NCBI GenBank assembly: GCA_044360075.1
Contig: JBIKLA010000005.1
Span: forward strand, 85,955-149,954
Direction of reading: 5' to 3'
DNA from: OMII01 sp947467385
GTDB lineage: Bacteria > Bdellovibrionota_C > UBA2361 > OMII01
DNA length: 64,000 nt
The number at the start of each line of letters is the position of its first letter. Within the stretch, counting starts at the first letter, position 1. Position numbers and translations under genes: made by a program. Shown piece after piece: positions 8,549-16,685 of this stretch. Below the pieces are notes generated by a model. That model was not told the origin of the DNA and did not search any database. It worked only from the letters and a program-made list of their open reading frames with translations.

Positions 8549-9061
8549 ATGTCTCAAACTCCAGCCTGCCCATCGTCTCCCTTCATTCGCGCCCTCGCTG
8601 GCTGGATCAGCAGCGGATTTGGGAGCGGCTATGCGCGGGTGGCTCCGGGCACCGTCGGCAGTGTGGTGGCGTTTCTCTTTCTGGCCCTCCTGTGGTGGTT
8701 TGGGATAGTGGCGACGACAGCAGGCCTCATCGCCTTGGCTGTTGGAACATCGGTTATCGGACTTCTCGCTGTTGCCGTGAGTGTTCGGGGCTCAATCGAG
8801 CCAGATCCGGGATGGATCGTGATCGATGAGTGGGCCGGACTGTACGTTGCTCTGCTTGGCAGCTCAGCGTCTTCGCCATTTCAGCTTTTAGTCATCCTTG
8901 CTGTCTTTCGACTTCTTGATATCGCCAAGCCGGGACCGGTGGGATGGGCTGAAGAGCTGCCCGGCGCGACGGGTATCATGGCGGATGACCTTGTGGCCGG
9001 AGCCCTGACAGCCCTCGTGGTGCAGTCTTGTTGGTACCTCATGGGCGTGGCTTTTGCATGA
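8549..9061 (+). CDS. pgpA: Phosphatidylglycerophosphatase A
   Basis: PgpA removes the phosphate from phosphatidylglycerophosphate to make phosphatidylglycerol at the inner membrane. The 170-residue product has several hydrophobic segments and the family motifs GFGSGYARVAPGTVGS near the N-terminus, DPGWIVIDEWAGLYVA in the middle and RLLDIAKPGPVGWAEELPGA followed by GIMADDLVAG near the end. The acidic residues in IDE and DD are the expected metal and phosphate site. I chose the ATG at 8549 (MSQTPACPSS); a longer frame from 8399 would add 50 residues with no family match and would cover the promoter. Its stop overlaps the next start in an ATGA. Confidence 0.93.
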   Translation: MSQTPACPSSPFIRALAGWISSGFGSGYARVAPGTVGSVVAFLFLALLWWFGIVATTAGLIALAVGTSVIGLLAVAVSVRGSIEPDPGWIVIDEWAGLYVALLGSSASSPFQLLVILAVFRLLDIAKPGPVGWAEELPGATGIMADDLVAGALTALVVQSCWYLMGVAFA

Positions 9062-10155
9062 GGATTTCACGCGTCTTAAGGATCCTCGTGGCCGTTTCCA
9101 GCCTTGGAATCATTCCGGCACTTGCGTCGTGCTCACCTGGCTACGTGATGCGCGGGGCGTACGAGCAGGGCAAGATACTGCTCGGGCGGCGAGACATAAA
9201 AGAAGTGCTTCAGGACCCGGATGTGCCGGATGAGGATCGGGCCAAGCTTAAGCTCGTGCTTGAGGCGCGTGAGTATGCATCGTCTATCGGCCTAAAGATC
9301 GGCGGGTCTTTCACAACCTACAGCGATATCGGCAAGGACACCCTTTCATGGATCGTCGTCGGTGCACGCAAGGACTCATTCACGCTCTACACATGGTGGT
9401 TCCCGATAGTGGGGGAGGTGCCGTACAAGGGTTTCTTTGATCACGAGGATGCTCAGGATCAGGCGCGAGAGCTTGAGGTCGAAGGGTATGAGACGTGGGT
9501 GCGGGGAACTGACGCTTTCAGCACTCTGGGATGGTTCGATGACCCAGTCCTCTCAACAACGCTCAAGAGCCCGCCCACCCGCATCTCTAACACGGTCATT
9601 CACGAGAGCGTTCACGCAACGGTGTGGATTCCGGGCAGCGTGCCTTTCAACGAAAGCTTGGCAAATTTTGTTGGCAACACGGCTAATGAGCAGTTCTTCG
9701 CTCAGAGGGTCGCCGCATGCGCAGCGCAGGAAGGCAAGGACTGCACCCTTGAGCAGAACATGCTGACCGCCGCCCGGCGGGACACAGCCGTTCAGCTCGA
9801 CCTTAGCGCCGGTGTAGAGGGGCTCTACAGCGCCCTCGCTGCGCTCTACAAGGATCCTTCGCTTACCTCAGAGCAGAAAGTTGCGCAGCGCGCTACCGTG
9901 TTCGACACCCACATCCTGCCGCTGCGCGCTAAGTATCCCACCCTTCAGGCGTTGCAGCGGGTCAACAATGCTGAAATCATGCAGCTGCGAATCTACCTAA
10001 CGGGTCTCGATCTCTTTAAGGCGCTTTATGAGCAGCAGGGAAGGGACTGGGGGCGATTTTTCGCCGAGATCGGCCAGATTAAGAGCCAAAGCGAAAGTGG
10101 CGAGAGGAGAGACCCCTTCGCTGCCCTCAAGGATAAAGTAGGAGCACCAGCATGA
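9058..10155 (+). CDS. Predicted aminopeptidase-type metallopeptidase lipoprotein (DUF2265 family)
   Basis: This 365-residue protein begins with a lipoprotein signal peptide (MRISRVLRILVAVSSLGII then LASC lipobox), so it should be anchored in the envelope. The body matches the COG4324/PF10023 predicted aminopeptidase family: STLGWFDDPVLST and then the zinc-binding HExxH in VIHESVHATVWI, with a downstream glutamate in FNESLANFVG acting as the probable third ligand. The family has no well-defined substrate. Its start overlaps the pgpA stop (ATGA at 9058-9061) and its stop overlaps the pyrF start, so the three are one operon. The peptidase activity is inferred from the motif. Confidence 0.83.
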   Translation: MRISRVLRILVAVSSLGIIPALASCSPGYVMRGAYEQGKILLGRRDIKEVLQDPDVPDEDRAKLKLVLEAREYASSIGLKIGGSFTTYSDIGKDTLSWIVVGARKDSFTLYTWWFPIVGEVPYKGFFDHEDAQDQARELEVEGYETWVRGTDAFSTLGWFDDPVLSTTLKSPPTRISNTVIHESVHATVWIPGSVPFNESLANFVGNTANEQFFAQRVAACAAQEGKDCTLEQNMLTAARRDTAVQLDLSAGVEGLYSALAALYKDPSLTSEQKVAQRATVFDTHILPLRAKYPTLQALQRVNNAEIMQLRIYLTGLDLFKALYEQQGRDWGRFFAEIGQIKSQSESGERRDPFAALKDKVGAPA

Positions 10156-11081
10156 AGGCCTTTGCGGACACACTTCAGGAGTCGATAGATGCCACCCAGA
10201 GCGTGCTTGTTGCCGGGTGTGATCCGGTAATCGACACCCTTCCCCCGTTTCTCCTGGCAGATGCTCAGGCGCGCTACAACAACGATGAGGCGATAATCGC
10301 GCACCTCCTTAACGCCTTTTGTGAGACGTTTCTTGCCGCTGTGGCAGGCCGCGTAGCAGCCATCAAGCCCAACATCGCATTCTTCGAGCAGTATGGGTTG
10401 GCGGGCCTGGCGGTGTTTGAAAAATTCTGCCGGGATATCCGTGAGAAGAAGATACCGCTCATCACTGATGCCAAGCGCGGTGATATTGGGTCGACCGCGG
10501 CCGCGTACAGTTCCGCGTTTCTTGGGCGCACGCCGTTTGCGGGGCACGAGTTCCGCGCCTTTGAAACGGACGCGCTGACAGTGAGCCCATACCTTGGATT
10601 CGACACCCTTGAGCCCTTCATGAAGGACTGCGCGGCCCACGGAAAGGGGATTTTTGTGCTCGTGCAGACATCGAATCCGGGCGCCAAGGCGCTGCAAGGG
10701 CTCTCGGCGGGCGGCAAGACCGTTTCAGAGCACGTTGCCCACTGGCTCGCCGAACAGGCTGAGAAGCTGCAGGGGGAGTGCGGGTGGTCTGGGCTTGGGG
10801 CGGTTGTCGGAGCCTCGTATCCGCAAGAGGCGAAGGACCTGCGGTCGATAATGAAGACGAACCTCTTCCTCATTCCAGGCTTGGGCGCTCAGGGTGCTGG
10901 AGCAGATGATGCCGTGGCCGGCTTCGGCGCGAGAAATGGAAAGCGCGGAGGAGCTCTCGTCAACGCCTCCCGTGGGCTTCTCGTCGGAGAGAGCGCAAGC
11001 CTCGAACAGATGATGCACGTCATTCGAGGCAACGCAGAGCGGTTTAATTCTGAGCTTCGCAGCGCCCTGAGCGGTCAGTAG
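10152..11081 (+). CDS. pyrF: Orotidine 5'-phosphate decarboxylase, type 2
   Basis: PyrF decarboxylates OMP to UMP in the last step of pyrimidine synthesis. The 309-residue protein is the long type-2 form seen in actinobacteria, Myxococcus and others. The catalytic DAKRGDIGSTAAAY motif carries the Asp-Lys-Asp residues, the N-terminus has the substrate region LVAGCDPVIDTLPPF, and FLIPGLGAQGAGADD near the C-terminus is the phosphate-binding loop. Its ATG overlaps the preceding stop codon by four bases. Coupling of a pyrimidine gene to pgpA has no obvious metabolic logic and probably reflects a housekeeping operon. Confidence 0.95.
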   Translation: MKAFADTLQESIDATQSVLVAGCDPVIDTLPPFLLADAQARYNNDEAIIAHLLNAFCETFLAAVAGRVAAIKPNIAFFEQYGLAGLAVFEKFCRDIREKKIPLITDAKRGDIGSTAAAYSSAFLGRTPFAGHEFRAFETDALTVSPYLGFDTLEPFMKDCAAHGKGIFVLVQTSNPGAKALQGLSAGGKTVSEHVAHWLAEQAEKLQGECGWSGLGAVVGASYPQEAKDLRSIMKTNLFLIPGLGAQGAGADDAVAGFGARNGKRGGALVNASRGLLVGESASLEQMMHVIRGNAERFNSELRSALSGQ

Positions 11082-11172
11082 GCTGTGCAAGAGGCGACAG
11101 CGGCTCCTGTTTTCACGCCCGTTACTCCTTCGGGTTTGACATTGGCTTCCTGCTCACGCACCATTGAGGGCC

Positions 11173-13269
11173 ATGGTGATCTTTCCCAAAGGCTCAAGTA
11201 AGGCCGCTCCCCCAAAAAATCCACCGTCCGATCCGCTCCTTGGTAGCTTCGTCGCCTACGAGGACAACGCGGCGCTCATTCTTGCCGTGGTAACCGGCTC
11301 GAAGAAGGACAAGCGCGTCATCTTCAACATTCGTGGCAGGGAGCTTGAGATCGCACAGAATCGGCTCTATGTGCTGCCTGGAAAGGAGGACGCCGGCGTT
11401 GCCAGCTCGGCGGCCCGACTTGAGAAGCTCAAAACCCTTCAGTCTCAGATAGACGCCGAAGCAGATGCGCTCAACGTGGCGGAGCTCTGGAGTTTTGTGC
11501 ATGAAGATGTGCGGGCGTATTCGGTTGAGGATCTGTGCAAGAGCTACTTTGGGTCCAACGAACTCGCCAGGCATGCCGGGCTTCGCGCTGCCCTGATCCG
11601 GGAGAAAATCCACTTCAAGCGCGACAGGGATCTCTTCGAGCCGCGGCCCCAGGGCGTAGTCGATGATTTGCAGCGGGCTGAGGAGACAAAGCGCAAGAAG
11701 TCCCAGGTGCGTGAGGCAACTATAGAGTTCCTATCAAAGCGGATGAGGGATGGCTCTGTCCCGGTTCCTCACGAAGCCGAGGATAACATGCGGCTTATGG
11801 AGGAGGTTGCAGCTGGCATTCAGCATACCGATCCCGCACGCCAAAAGGAGGGCAGGGAGCTTGTGCATGCGGCCTGCGAAGCGCTCTCAATCGCACAGCA
11901 CGCAAACATGGAGCGGCAGGCTTTTGAGCTTCTGCTCAAGGTGGGGCACTTTCACGAGGACACGAACCTTTCCCTTATCCGATACGGAATCCCAACCGGG
12001 CATGACGACGAGACCGTGCGCGAGGCGCGCGAGTGCGAGTTGCCTAGCAGCCTCGAAGCGTTTCCACCGCTCGAGCGGGAGCTGCGCGAGGACCTCACGC
12101 GCCTGCGCGCCCTGACGATCGATGACGCCTCCACGCAGGACATGGACGATGCGCTGTCCCTTGAGCAGACGGCAGACGGCTGGGAGTTGGGGATCCATAT
12201 AACCGACGTGACCTGCGCAGTCCTCCCCGAGACGCACCTCGACCGCTCTGCGCGCAGCCGCGCCACATCGCTTTACTGCGCCGACCGCACGATCAACATG
12301 CTGCCTGAGGAGCTTTCGGAGGAGAAAATCAGCCTGCGCCAAGGCACGGTCCGCCCGTGCCTCTCGGTGCTCGTGTCGCTTGATTCGGCCTTTGGCGTCA
12401 GGAGCTTCCGCCTCATCCCCTCGTTGGTAAAGGTTTCGCAGCGCTACACGTACGACGCGGTGGATGACCTGCTTGAGGTCGGGGATCCGACGCTCTCGAT
12501 GCTCCATGACATAGCCGCCGCGTGTGAAGAGCGACGCATCCGAAGTGGCGCAGTGCGTGTCCAGAAGCGCGAGGCTGTTCCCTTCAAGGAAGCTGACGGT
12601 TCAATTCGGCTCCTTGAGATAGATGAGGACAGCCCGGCGCGGATACTCGTGTCGGAGATGATGGTGCTTGCCAACAATCTTATGGCTGAGTTTGCTGCGG
12701 AGCATCGCATCCCGGTGCTGTACCGCGGACAGGAGCGCCCCGAGGCGGTAGTGGTGGAGCAGCGGGAAGGGGCTCCGGAGGGTCCCGCCAAAGACTTTTC
12801 AGCTCGGACGAAGCTAAAGAAATCGACGGTGACCTTTGAGCCGCAGTACCATTCTGGCCTTGGGCTAAACGCATATATTCAGGCCACGTCCCCGATTCGG
12901 CGCTACCTCGACCTGTGCCACCAGCGTCAGTTTATTTCGTTTTTTAGGAGCTCAAAGCCGTGGGTCACGAGGCAGGAGCTTAGTCACATCTTTCATGAAG
13001 TCGAGGGCTCACTTCAGGCCGCAACCGTGGCGAGTCGCGAGACCCGCCGCTACTGGCTCATGCGGTATCTTGAGAAGCGCGACAGGACGACGCCAGTGAT
13101 GGGGACGGTCGTTCGTCTCGACCTCAAGACGCCGCTTGTCGAGCTCGATGAGGTATACATTACCGTTTTTGCCCGCGTGCCGAAGGGAACTCGCATCGGC
13201 GCTCACCTACCGTTCAGGATCGCGGCTATCGACCCGAGAGCTGACTTTATAAGGCTGGAGGCTGTCTAA
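11173..13269 (+). CDS. RNase II/R family 3'-5' exoribonuclease
   Basis: This protein degrades RNA processively from the 3' end. The 698-residue product has the RNB catalytic domain: TIDDASTQDMDDALSLEQ carries the cluster of metal-binding aspartates, followed by WELGIHITDVT, and ATSPIRRYLDLCHQRQF is the conserved substrate-channel motif. The region before it is a helical/winged N-terminal part rather than clear cold-shock domains, and the C-terminus has only a short OB-like stretch. It is thus closer to compact RNase II-like enzymes than to full RNase R. I prefer the ATG at 11173; a TTG nine bases upstream is in frame. It follows pyrF by about 90 bases and ends 33 bases from a convergent gene. 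Confidence 0.9.
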   Translation: MVIFPKGSSKAAPPKNPPSDPLLGSFVAYEDNAALILAVVTGSKKDKRVIFNIRGRELEIAQNRLYVLPGKEDAGVASSAARLEKLKTLQSQIDAEADALNVAELWSFVHEDVRAYSVEDLCKSYFGSNELARHAGLRAALIREKIHFKRDRDLFEPRPQGVVDDLQRAEETKRKKSQVREATIEFLSKRMRDGSVPVPHEAEDNMRLMEEVAAGIQHTDPARQKEGRELVHAACEALSIAQHANMERQAFELLLKVGHFHEDTNLSLIRYGIPTGHDDETVREARECELPSSLEAFPPLERELREDLTRLRALTIDDASTQDMDDALSLEQTADGWELGIHITDVTCAVLPETHLDRSARSRATSLYCADRTINMLPEELSEEKISLRQGTVRPCLSVLVSLDSAFGVRSFRLIPSLVKVSQRYTYDAVDDLLEVGDPTLSMLHDIAAACEERRIRSGAVRVQKREAVPFKEADGSIRLLEIDEDSPARILVSEMMVLANNLMAEFAAEHRIPVLYRGQERPEAVVVEQREGAPEGPAKDFSARTKLKKSTVTFEPQYHSGLGLNAYIQATSPIRRYLDLCHQRQFISFFRSSKPWVTRQELSHIFHEVEGSLQAATVASRETRRYWLMRYLEKRDRTTPVMGTVVRLDLKTPLVELDEVYITVFARVPKGTRIGAHLPFRIAAIDPRADFIRLEAV

Positions 13270-13302
13270 GCAGCGCTCCAGCCGCGTCCCGTGATGCCCG
13301 GC

Positions 13303-15774
13303 TTACTTGCACACCGTTTCGGTGGTCGGCAGCTCGTTGAGGTTATCCAAGCCCTTGCGCTCTAGTTCCTTGGCTTTGCGAACGAGCGCGTCACGTCTGT
13401 TGGTCGAGCCGGTCTTGCGGAAGTACGCGCGGGCGATCGTTCGCTGCGCCTGGTTACGGGCGCTCGCAATGAGGCCCTTGAGCCGGGCGATGGTTTCTGT
13501 CCTGTCGACGGTCTCGCAATAAAGCGGCGCCTCTGGACAGTTTTTGATTACATCCGGGAATTGGATGGTTAAGCGGTTGGAGGCGGCAACAAATCCGTCC
13601 GCCTTGGCGCGTGCGCGCTGTGCGTCAGCTGCGGCACTACCAGAGTCTTCTTCCGACGCCGCTTCAAGCACGTCTGCGGCCTCTTTTGTCAGGTTCGCAA
13701 GCTGAACCGTAATTTCGTCAAGCTCCCCTCGAGCTGCCCCGACAGCCGTATCGACACACTGGCCGTCACACACAGGAAGGCTTTCGTCCGCAACGGCTTT
13801 CCTGCCGTTGAGGTTCCAGTCTACCTGGGCTCCCGTCGACGGAATGGTCACGTTGAAGAGGCCGGGATTGAGCCCAGAGAAGAAGACCGAGGGCTGGCCT
13901 CGGAAAGCCGGCACCGGTGCCATGAAGTTAAGGCCCCCTACAGGGATCTCAACCGGGAACGGGTTGGGATTGCTGTATCCCGCCTTCGCCGTCAGCACTT
14001 GGTTGTTGAACCCCCGGCACGAGAACGCCGGCTCAACCATTTGGCACTTTGGTGTTGATGCCGAGGCAGTGGCACGGGACTCAGCAGAGCGCGGGGCGCG
14101 AACGGTCCATGTGATCTCCGCCTCGCTGAACGATATCGCGACGAGGCCCTTTTGGACCCCTGGCGCAAAAGCGGTCGGTTGCCCACGATCCTCTGCGCCG
14201 CTTGTGAAGCGATTAGTGACGACCGGCAAGCCGGACGACCCAACCGACATGAAAAACGTTTCCTGAGTCGTGTTGTTGTAGCTGAAGTAAGCCATACGGG
14301 AGCCATCGATATTATCCATGACACACTCAACCGAAAGGGAAAGCAGCGTACTATCGTCTCCCTCGTTGTTGTCTTGCGAGCTTGAGCAGCCGCCGTCAGC
14401 GAGGTCAGGCGCGCCATCAGCGTCGTTGTCGACCCCGTCCTGGCACTGGGCTTTCGGCGAGGATTCATCGCGGTCCTGCGGGCTTGAGCAGCTAAAGTCA
14501 GACGGGAAGTCAGCGGCACCATCGCCGTCGTTGTCGACCCCGTCCTGGCATTGGGAGGTGCCATCGCTCTCGTTGTCATCCTGCCTGCTTGAGCACCCCG
14601 GATCATTCAAGTCCGTCATGCCATCGTTGTCGTTGTCGACGCCGTCTTGGCAGCTTGCCTTGGGCAGCGCCTCGTCGTTGTCCAGGGCACTTGAGCAGCT
14701 AAAGTCCGCCGGGTAGTCAGCCGCACCATCGTTGTCGTTGTCGAGGCCGTCCCGGCACTGCGGGGTGCCGTCTCCCTCGTTGTTGTCCTGGTTGCTGGAG
14801 CATCCAGGGTCATTAGAGTCGGTGACGCCGTCGTTGTCGTTGTCCACGCCATCTTGGCATTGAGACTTCGGTGAGCTCTCGTCGGTGTCCTGCGAGCTTG
14901 AGCAGCTAAAGTCCGCTGGGTAGTCAGCTGCGCCATCGTTGTCGTTATCGATGCCGTCCTGGCATTGAGACCGTGGCGAGCTCTCGTCGGGATCCTGGGG
15001 ACTTGAGCAACTAGCGTCAGCCGGGAAGTCGGTTGCACCATCGTTATCGTTGTCGATACCGTCCTGGCACTGCGACTTCGGCGAGCTCTCGTTGGTGTCC
15101 TGCGGGCTTGAGCAGCTAAAGTCAGCTGGATAGTCAGCCGCACCATCGTTATCGTTGTCGATGCCGTCCTGGCACTGCGAGGTGCCATCACCCTCGTTAT
15201 TGCCTTGGTTGCTCGAGCACCCCGGATCATTGAGGTCGGTCAGGCCGTCCCCGTCGTTGTCGGCGCCGTCCTGGCACTGTGGCCGTGGATTCGCCTCGTC
15301 GTTGTCGCTTGCACTTGAGCAGCTGGTGTCCGCCGGGTAGTCGCGGGCGCCGTCGCCATCGTTGTCAATCCCATCGGCGCAAGCAGGAGTAACGCAATTG
15401 CACTGTACGTTCGTGACGTTGGCAGGATTACCAACCGCCTTCGCATTGGAGAGAACCTTTTGCTCGCCCGCCTCTCGGGCCGCAAAGTAGCAGTGAGTGT
15501 TGTTACCGGGGCTGCGGAAGGTGCCCGTGAGTACCGCCGAGTAGGTGAGAGACTCCCTGCTCGCAGCGCCGAGGGCAACCCGGCAAACCTCGCGAATCTC
15601 TTTGTCTTGGGCACTGACGCCGTCACAGCCCGCAACTCCGAAGTAGTTTTTTGCCTGGTAGTATCCGACGTATATGCTCTGGATCGCGCACTGGGCTTGG
15701 GCAATTTGCGGGATTAGTGAGCTGGACAAGACAGAAAGGATCAGAGCCTTGAGGAGCTTAGGAGTACGCATCAT
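13303..15774 (-). CDS. Secreted protein with ten Asp-rich DGxDNDxDG repeats
   Basis: The 823-residue product starts with a signal peptide (LLKALILSVLSSSL then QAQ). Residues about 132-476 are ten tandem 33-35 residue repeats of the form CQDGIDNDNDGAADYPAD followed by a CSS-containing segment, resembling thrombospondin type 3 or similar calcium-binding loops. The regular cysteines suggest one disulfide per repeat. After these come two copies of an 85-residue domain sharing the pattern Y-x-N, RGQP, F-x-x-G and a Trp near the end, then a helical C-terminus. I do not recognise the last parts. I chose the ATG at 15774 because a signal peptide follows directly. Calcium binding and outer-surface location are inferred. 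Confidence 0.85.
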   Translation of the reverse strand: MMRTPKLLKALILSVLSSSLIPQIAQAQCAIQSIYVGYYQAKNYFGVAGCDGVSAQDKEIREVCRVALGAASRESLTYSAVLTGTFRSPGNNTHCYFAAREAGEQKVLSNAKAVGNPANVTNVQCNCVTPACADGIDNDGDGARDYPADTSCSSASDNDEANPRPQCQDGADNDGDGLTDLNDPGCSSNQGNNEGDGTSQCQDGIDNDNDGAADYPADFSCSSPQDTNESSPKSQCQDGIDNDNDGATDFPADASCSSPQDPDESSPRSQCQDGIDNDNDGAADYPADFSCSSSQDTDESSPKSQCQDGVDNDNDGVTDSNDPGCSSNQDNNEGDGTPQCRDGLDNDNDGAADYPADFSCSSALDNDEALPKASCQDGVDNDNDGMTDLNDPGCSSRQDDNESDGTSQCQDGVDNDGDGAADFPSDFSCSSPQDRDESSPKAQCQDGVDNDADGAPDLADGGCSSSQDNNEGDDSTLLSLSVECVMDNIDGSRMAYFSYNNTTQETFFMSVGSSGLPVVTNRFTSGAEDRGQPTAFAPGVQKGLVAISFSEAEITWTVRAPRSAESRATASASTPKCQMVEPAFSCRGFNNQVLTAKAGYSNPNPFPVEIPVGGLNFMAPVPAFRGQPSVFFSGLNPGLFNVTIPSTGAQVDWNLNGRKAVADESLPVCDGQCVDTAVGAARGELDEITVQLANLTKEAADVLEAASEEDSGSAAADAQRARAKADGFVAASNRLTIQFPDVIKNCPEAPLYCETVDRTETIARLKGLIASARNQAQRTIARAYFRKTGSTNRRDALVRKAKELERKGLDNLNELPTTETVCK
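14347..15381 (-). repeat. Ten tandem in-frame repeats of about 102-105 bp
   Basis: The coding repeats of the secreted protein are also visible as DNA repeats, with unit length alternating between 105 bp (YPADFSCSS type) and 102 bp (NDPGCSS type). Neighbouring copies such as the third and fifth are nearly identical, which suggests recent duplication or gene conversion inside the array. Copy number is likely to vary between strains. Confidence 0.85.
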
Positions 15775-16190
15775 GGGATATCTCACGCGATAAACAACTT
15801 TGGAGCAACGATACAACAGTTGGCGGAAACCGACCGAAACCAGGCGCAACAACCCAAAAAACCACGATTGAAATAATCCGATTGGGGCAAAAGAGCAAAT
15901 CACAGGTGACTTTTGTTACCAACCAATTTTCCCTCTGTAGCCAGGCTCCACGCCCACCGAAGCCACAAGCCAGCCGTCCCCCAAACGGCCGCAAGCCGAG
16001 GAGGAGATGAGCACGAGCGGTGGACAGAAGATACACGTCCCCCTAGCGTCCCGGAGAACGCGTGAGCGGTGTGGATGGTGTGCCTACGCCCTGAAGACGT
16101 TGGCGAGCTTCGGCATAGACGGGGGGAACAGCCCGGGCGGATCGCGCACAGAGGTGCCTCCCTGGTGCCATCTCTCTCTAGGCGAACAAA
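15775..16190. other. Intergenic region between secreted protein and repeat array
   Basis: This non-coding stretch presumably contains the minus-strand promoter for the Asp-repeat protein. A plus-strand frame from 16007 to 16399 exists, but it runs into the palindromic repeats and has no recognisable product. I see no structured RNA. Confidence 0.4.
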
Positions 16191-16527
16191 GTAGCCCGGC
16201 TACAGGCGAAGAGGGGGAGGCGAGTCGTCCGGCTACATACAGGAAAGGCGAAGGCGAAGTAGCCCGGCTACATGCAGATGCAGAGATGCAGAGTAGTAGC
16301 CCGGCTACAGGCGAGGGAGTAGCCCGGCCACATACAGGCGGACATACAGGCGCAGGCCCACCTGCAGGCGCGAGAAATATAGTTGTTTCATTAGCTTAGT
16401 CTTGCAGAGTAGTAGCCCGGCTACAGGCGAATACAGGCGAGGCGAGTAGCCCGGCTACAGGCGAAGGCGAAGGCGAAGTAGCCCGGCTACATGCAGATGC
16501 AGAGATGCAGGGTAGTAGCCCGGCTAC
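16191..16527 (+). repeat. Array of nine REP-like hairpins, core GTAGCCCGGCTAC
   Basis: The 13-base core GTAGCCCGGCTAC folds as a 5-bp stem (GTAGC/GCTAC) with a CCG loop. Copies start at 16191, 16224 (two changes), 16259, 16296, 16319 (one change), 16412, 16446, 16478 and 16515, all in the same orientation. They are commonly preceded by GA or GTA and followed by AGGCGA or ATGCAGATG/ATACAGG. Spacings are 33, 35, 37, 23, 93, 34, 32 and 37 bases. The irregular spacing, short core and absence of cas genes separate this from a CRISPR. It occupies the region upstream of the SF2 helicase gene. Confidence 0.85.
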
Positions 16528-16606
16528 ATACAGGCGGACATACAGGAGCAAGGAGCAGGCCCACCTGCAGGCGCGAGAAGTGTAGTTGTTTCATTAGCTT
16601 AGTCTT
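16245..16606 (+). repeat. Tandem duplication of a REP-containing segment
   Basis: Segments 16245-16403 and 16464-16606 are near-identical. Both run from AAGGCGAAGGCGAAGTAGC through REP copies and a GCAGGCCCACCTGCAGGCGC block to TTGTTTCATTAGCTTAGTC. The first copy has one extra REP, and the second has a short AGCAAGG insertion. The second copy ends about 80 bases before the helicase start, so the duplicated TTGTTTCATTAGCTTAG part may contribute to that gene's leader or promoter. Confidence 0.85.
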
Positions 16607-16685
16607 CTGGCGGCACGCTAAGGCCTGGAGGTTCCATATCGTTTGGGTCAGTTTCTTTTTTTCGACCCTCTGTTGAGGAAGATGT

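Noticed and set aside
16007..16399. Plus-strand frame across the repeat array
   Set aside because: The frame runs through the palindromes, gives a repetitive peptide and ends at a random stop, so it is not a gene.
16191..16527. Possible CRISPR array
   Set aside because: The repeated core is only 13 bases, spacings vary from 23 to 93 bases, the intervening sequences repeat themselves, and no cas gene is present.
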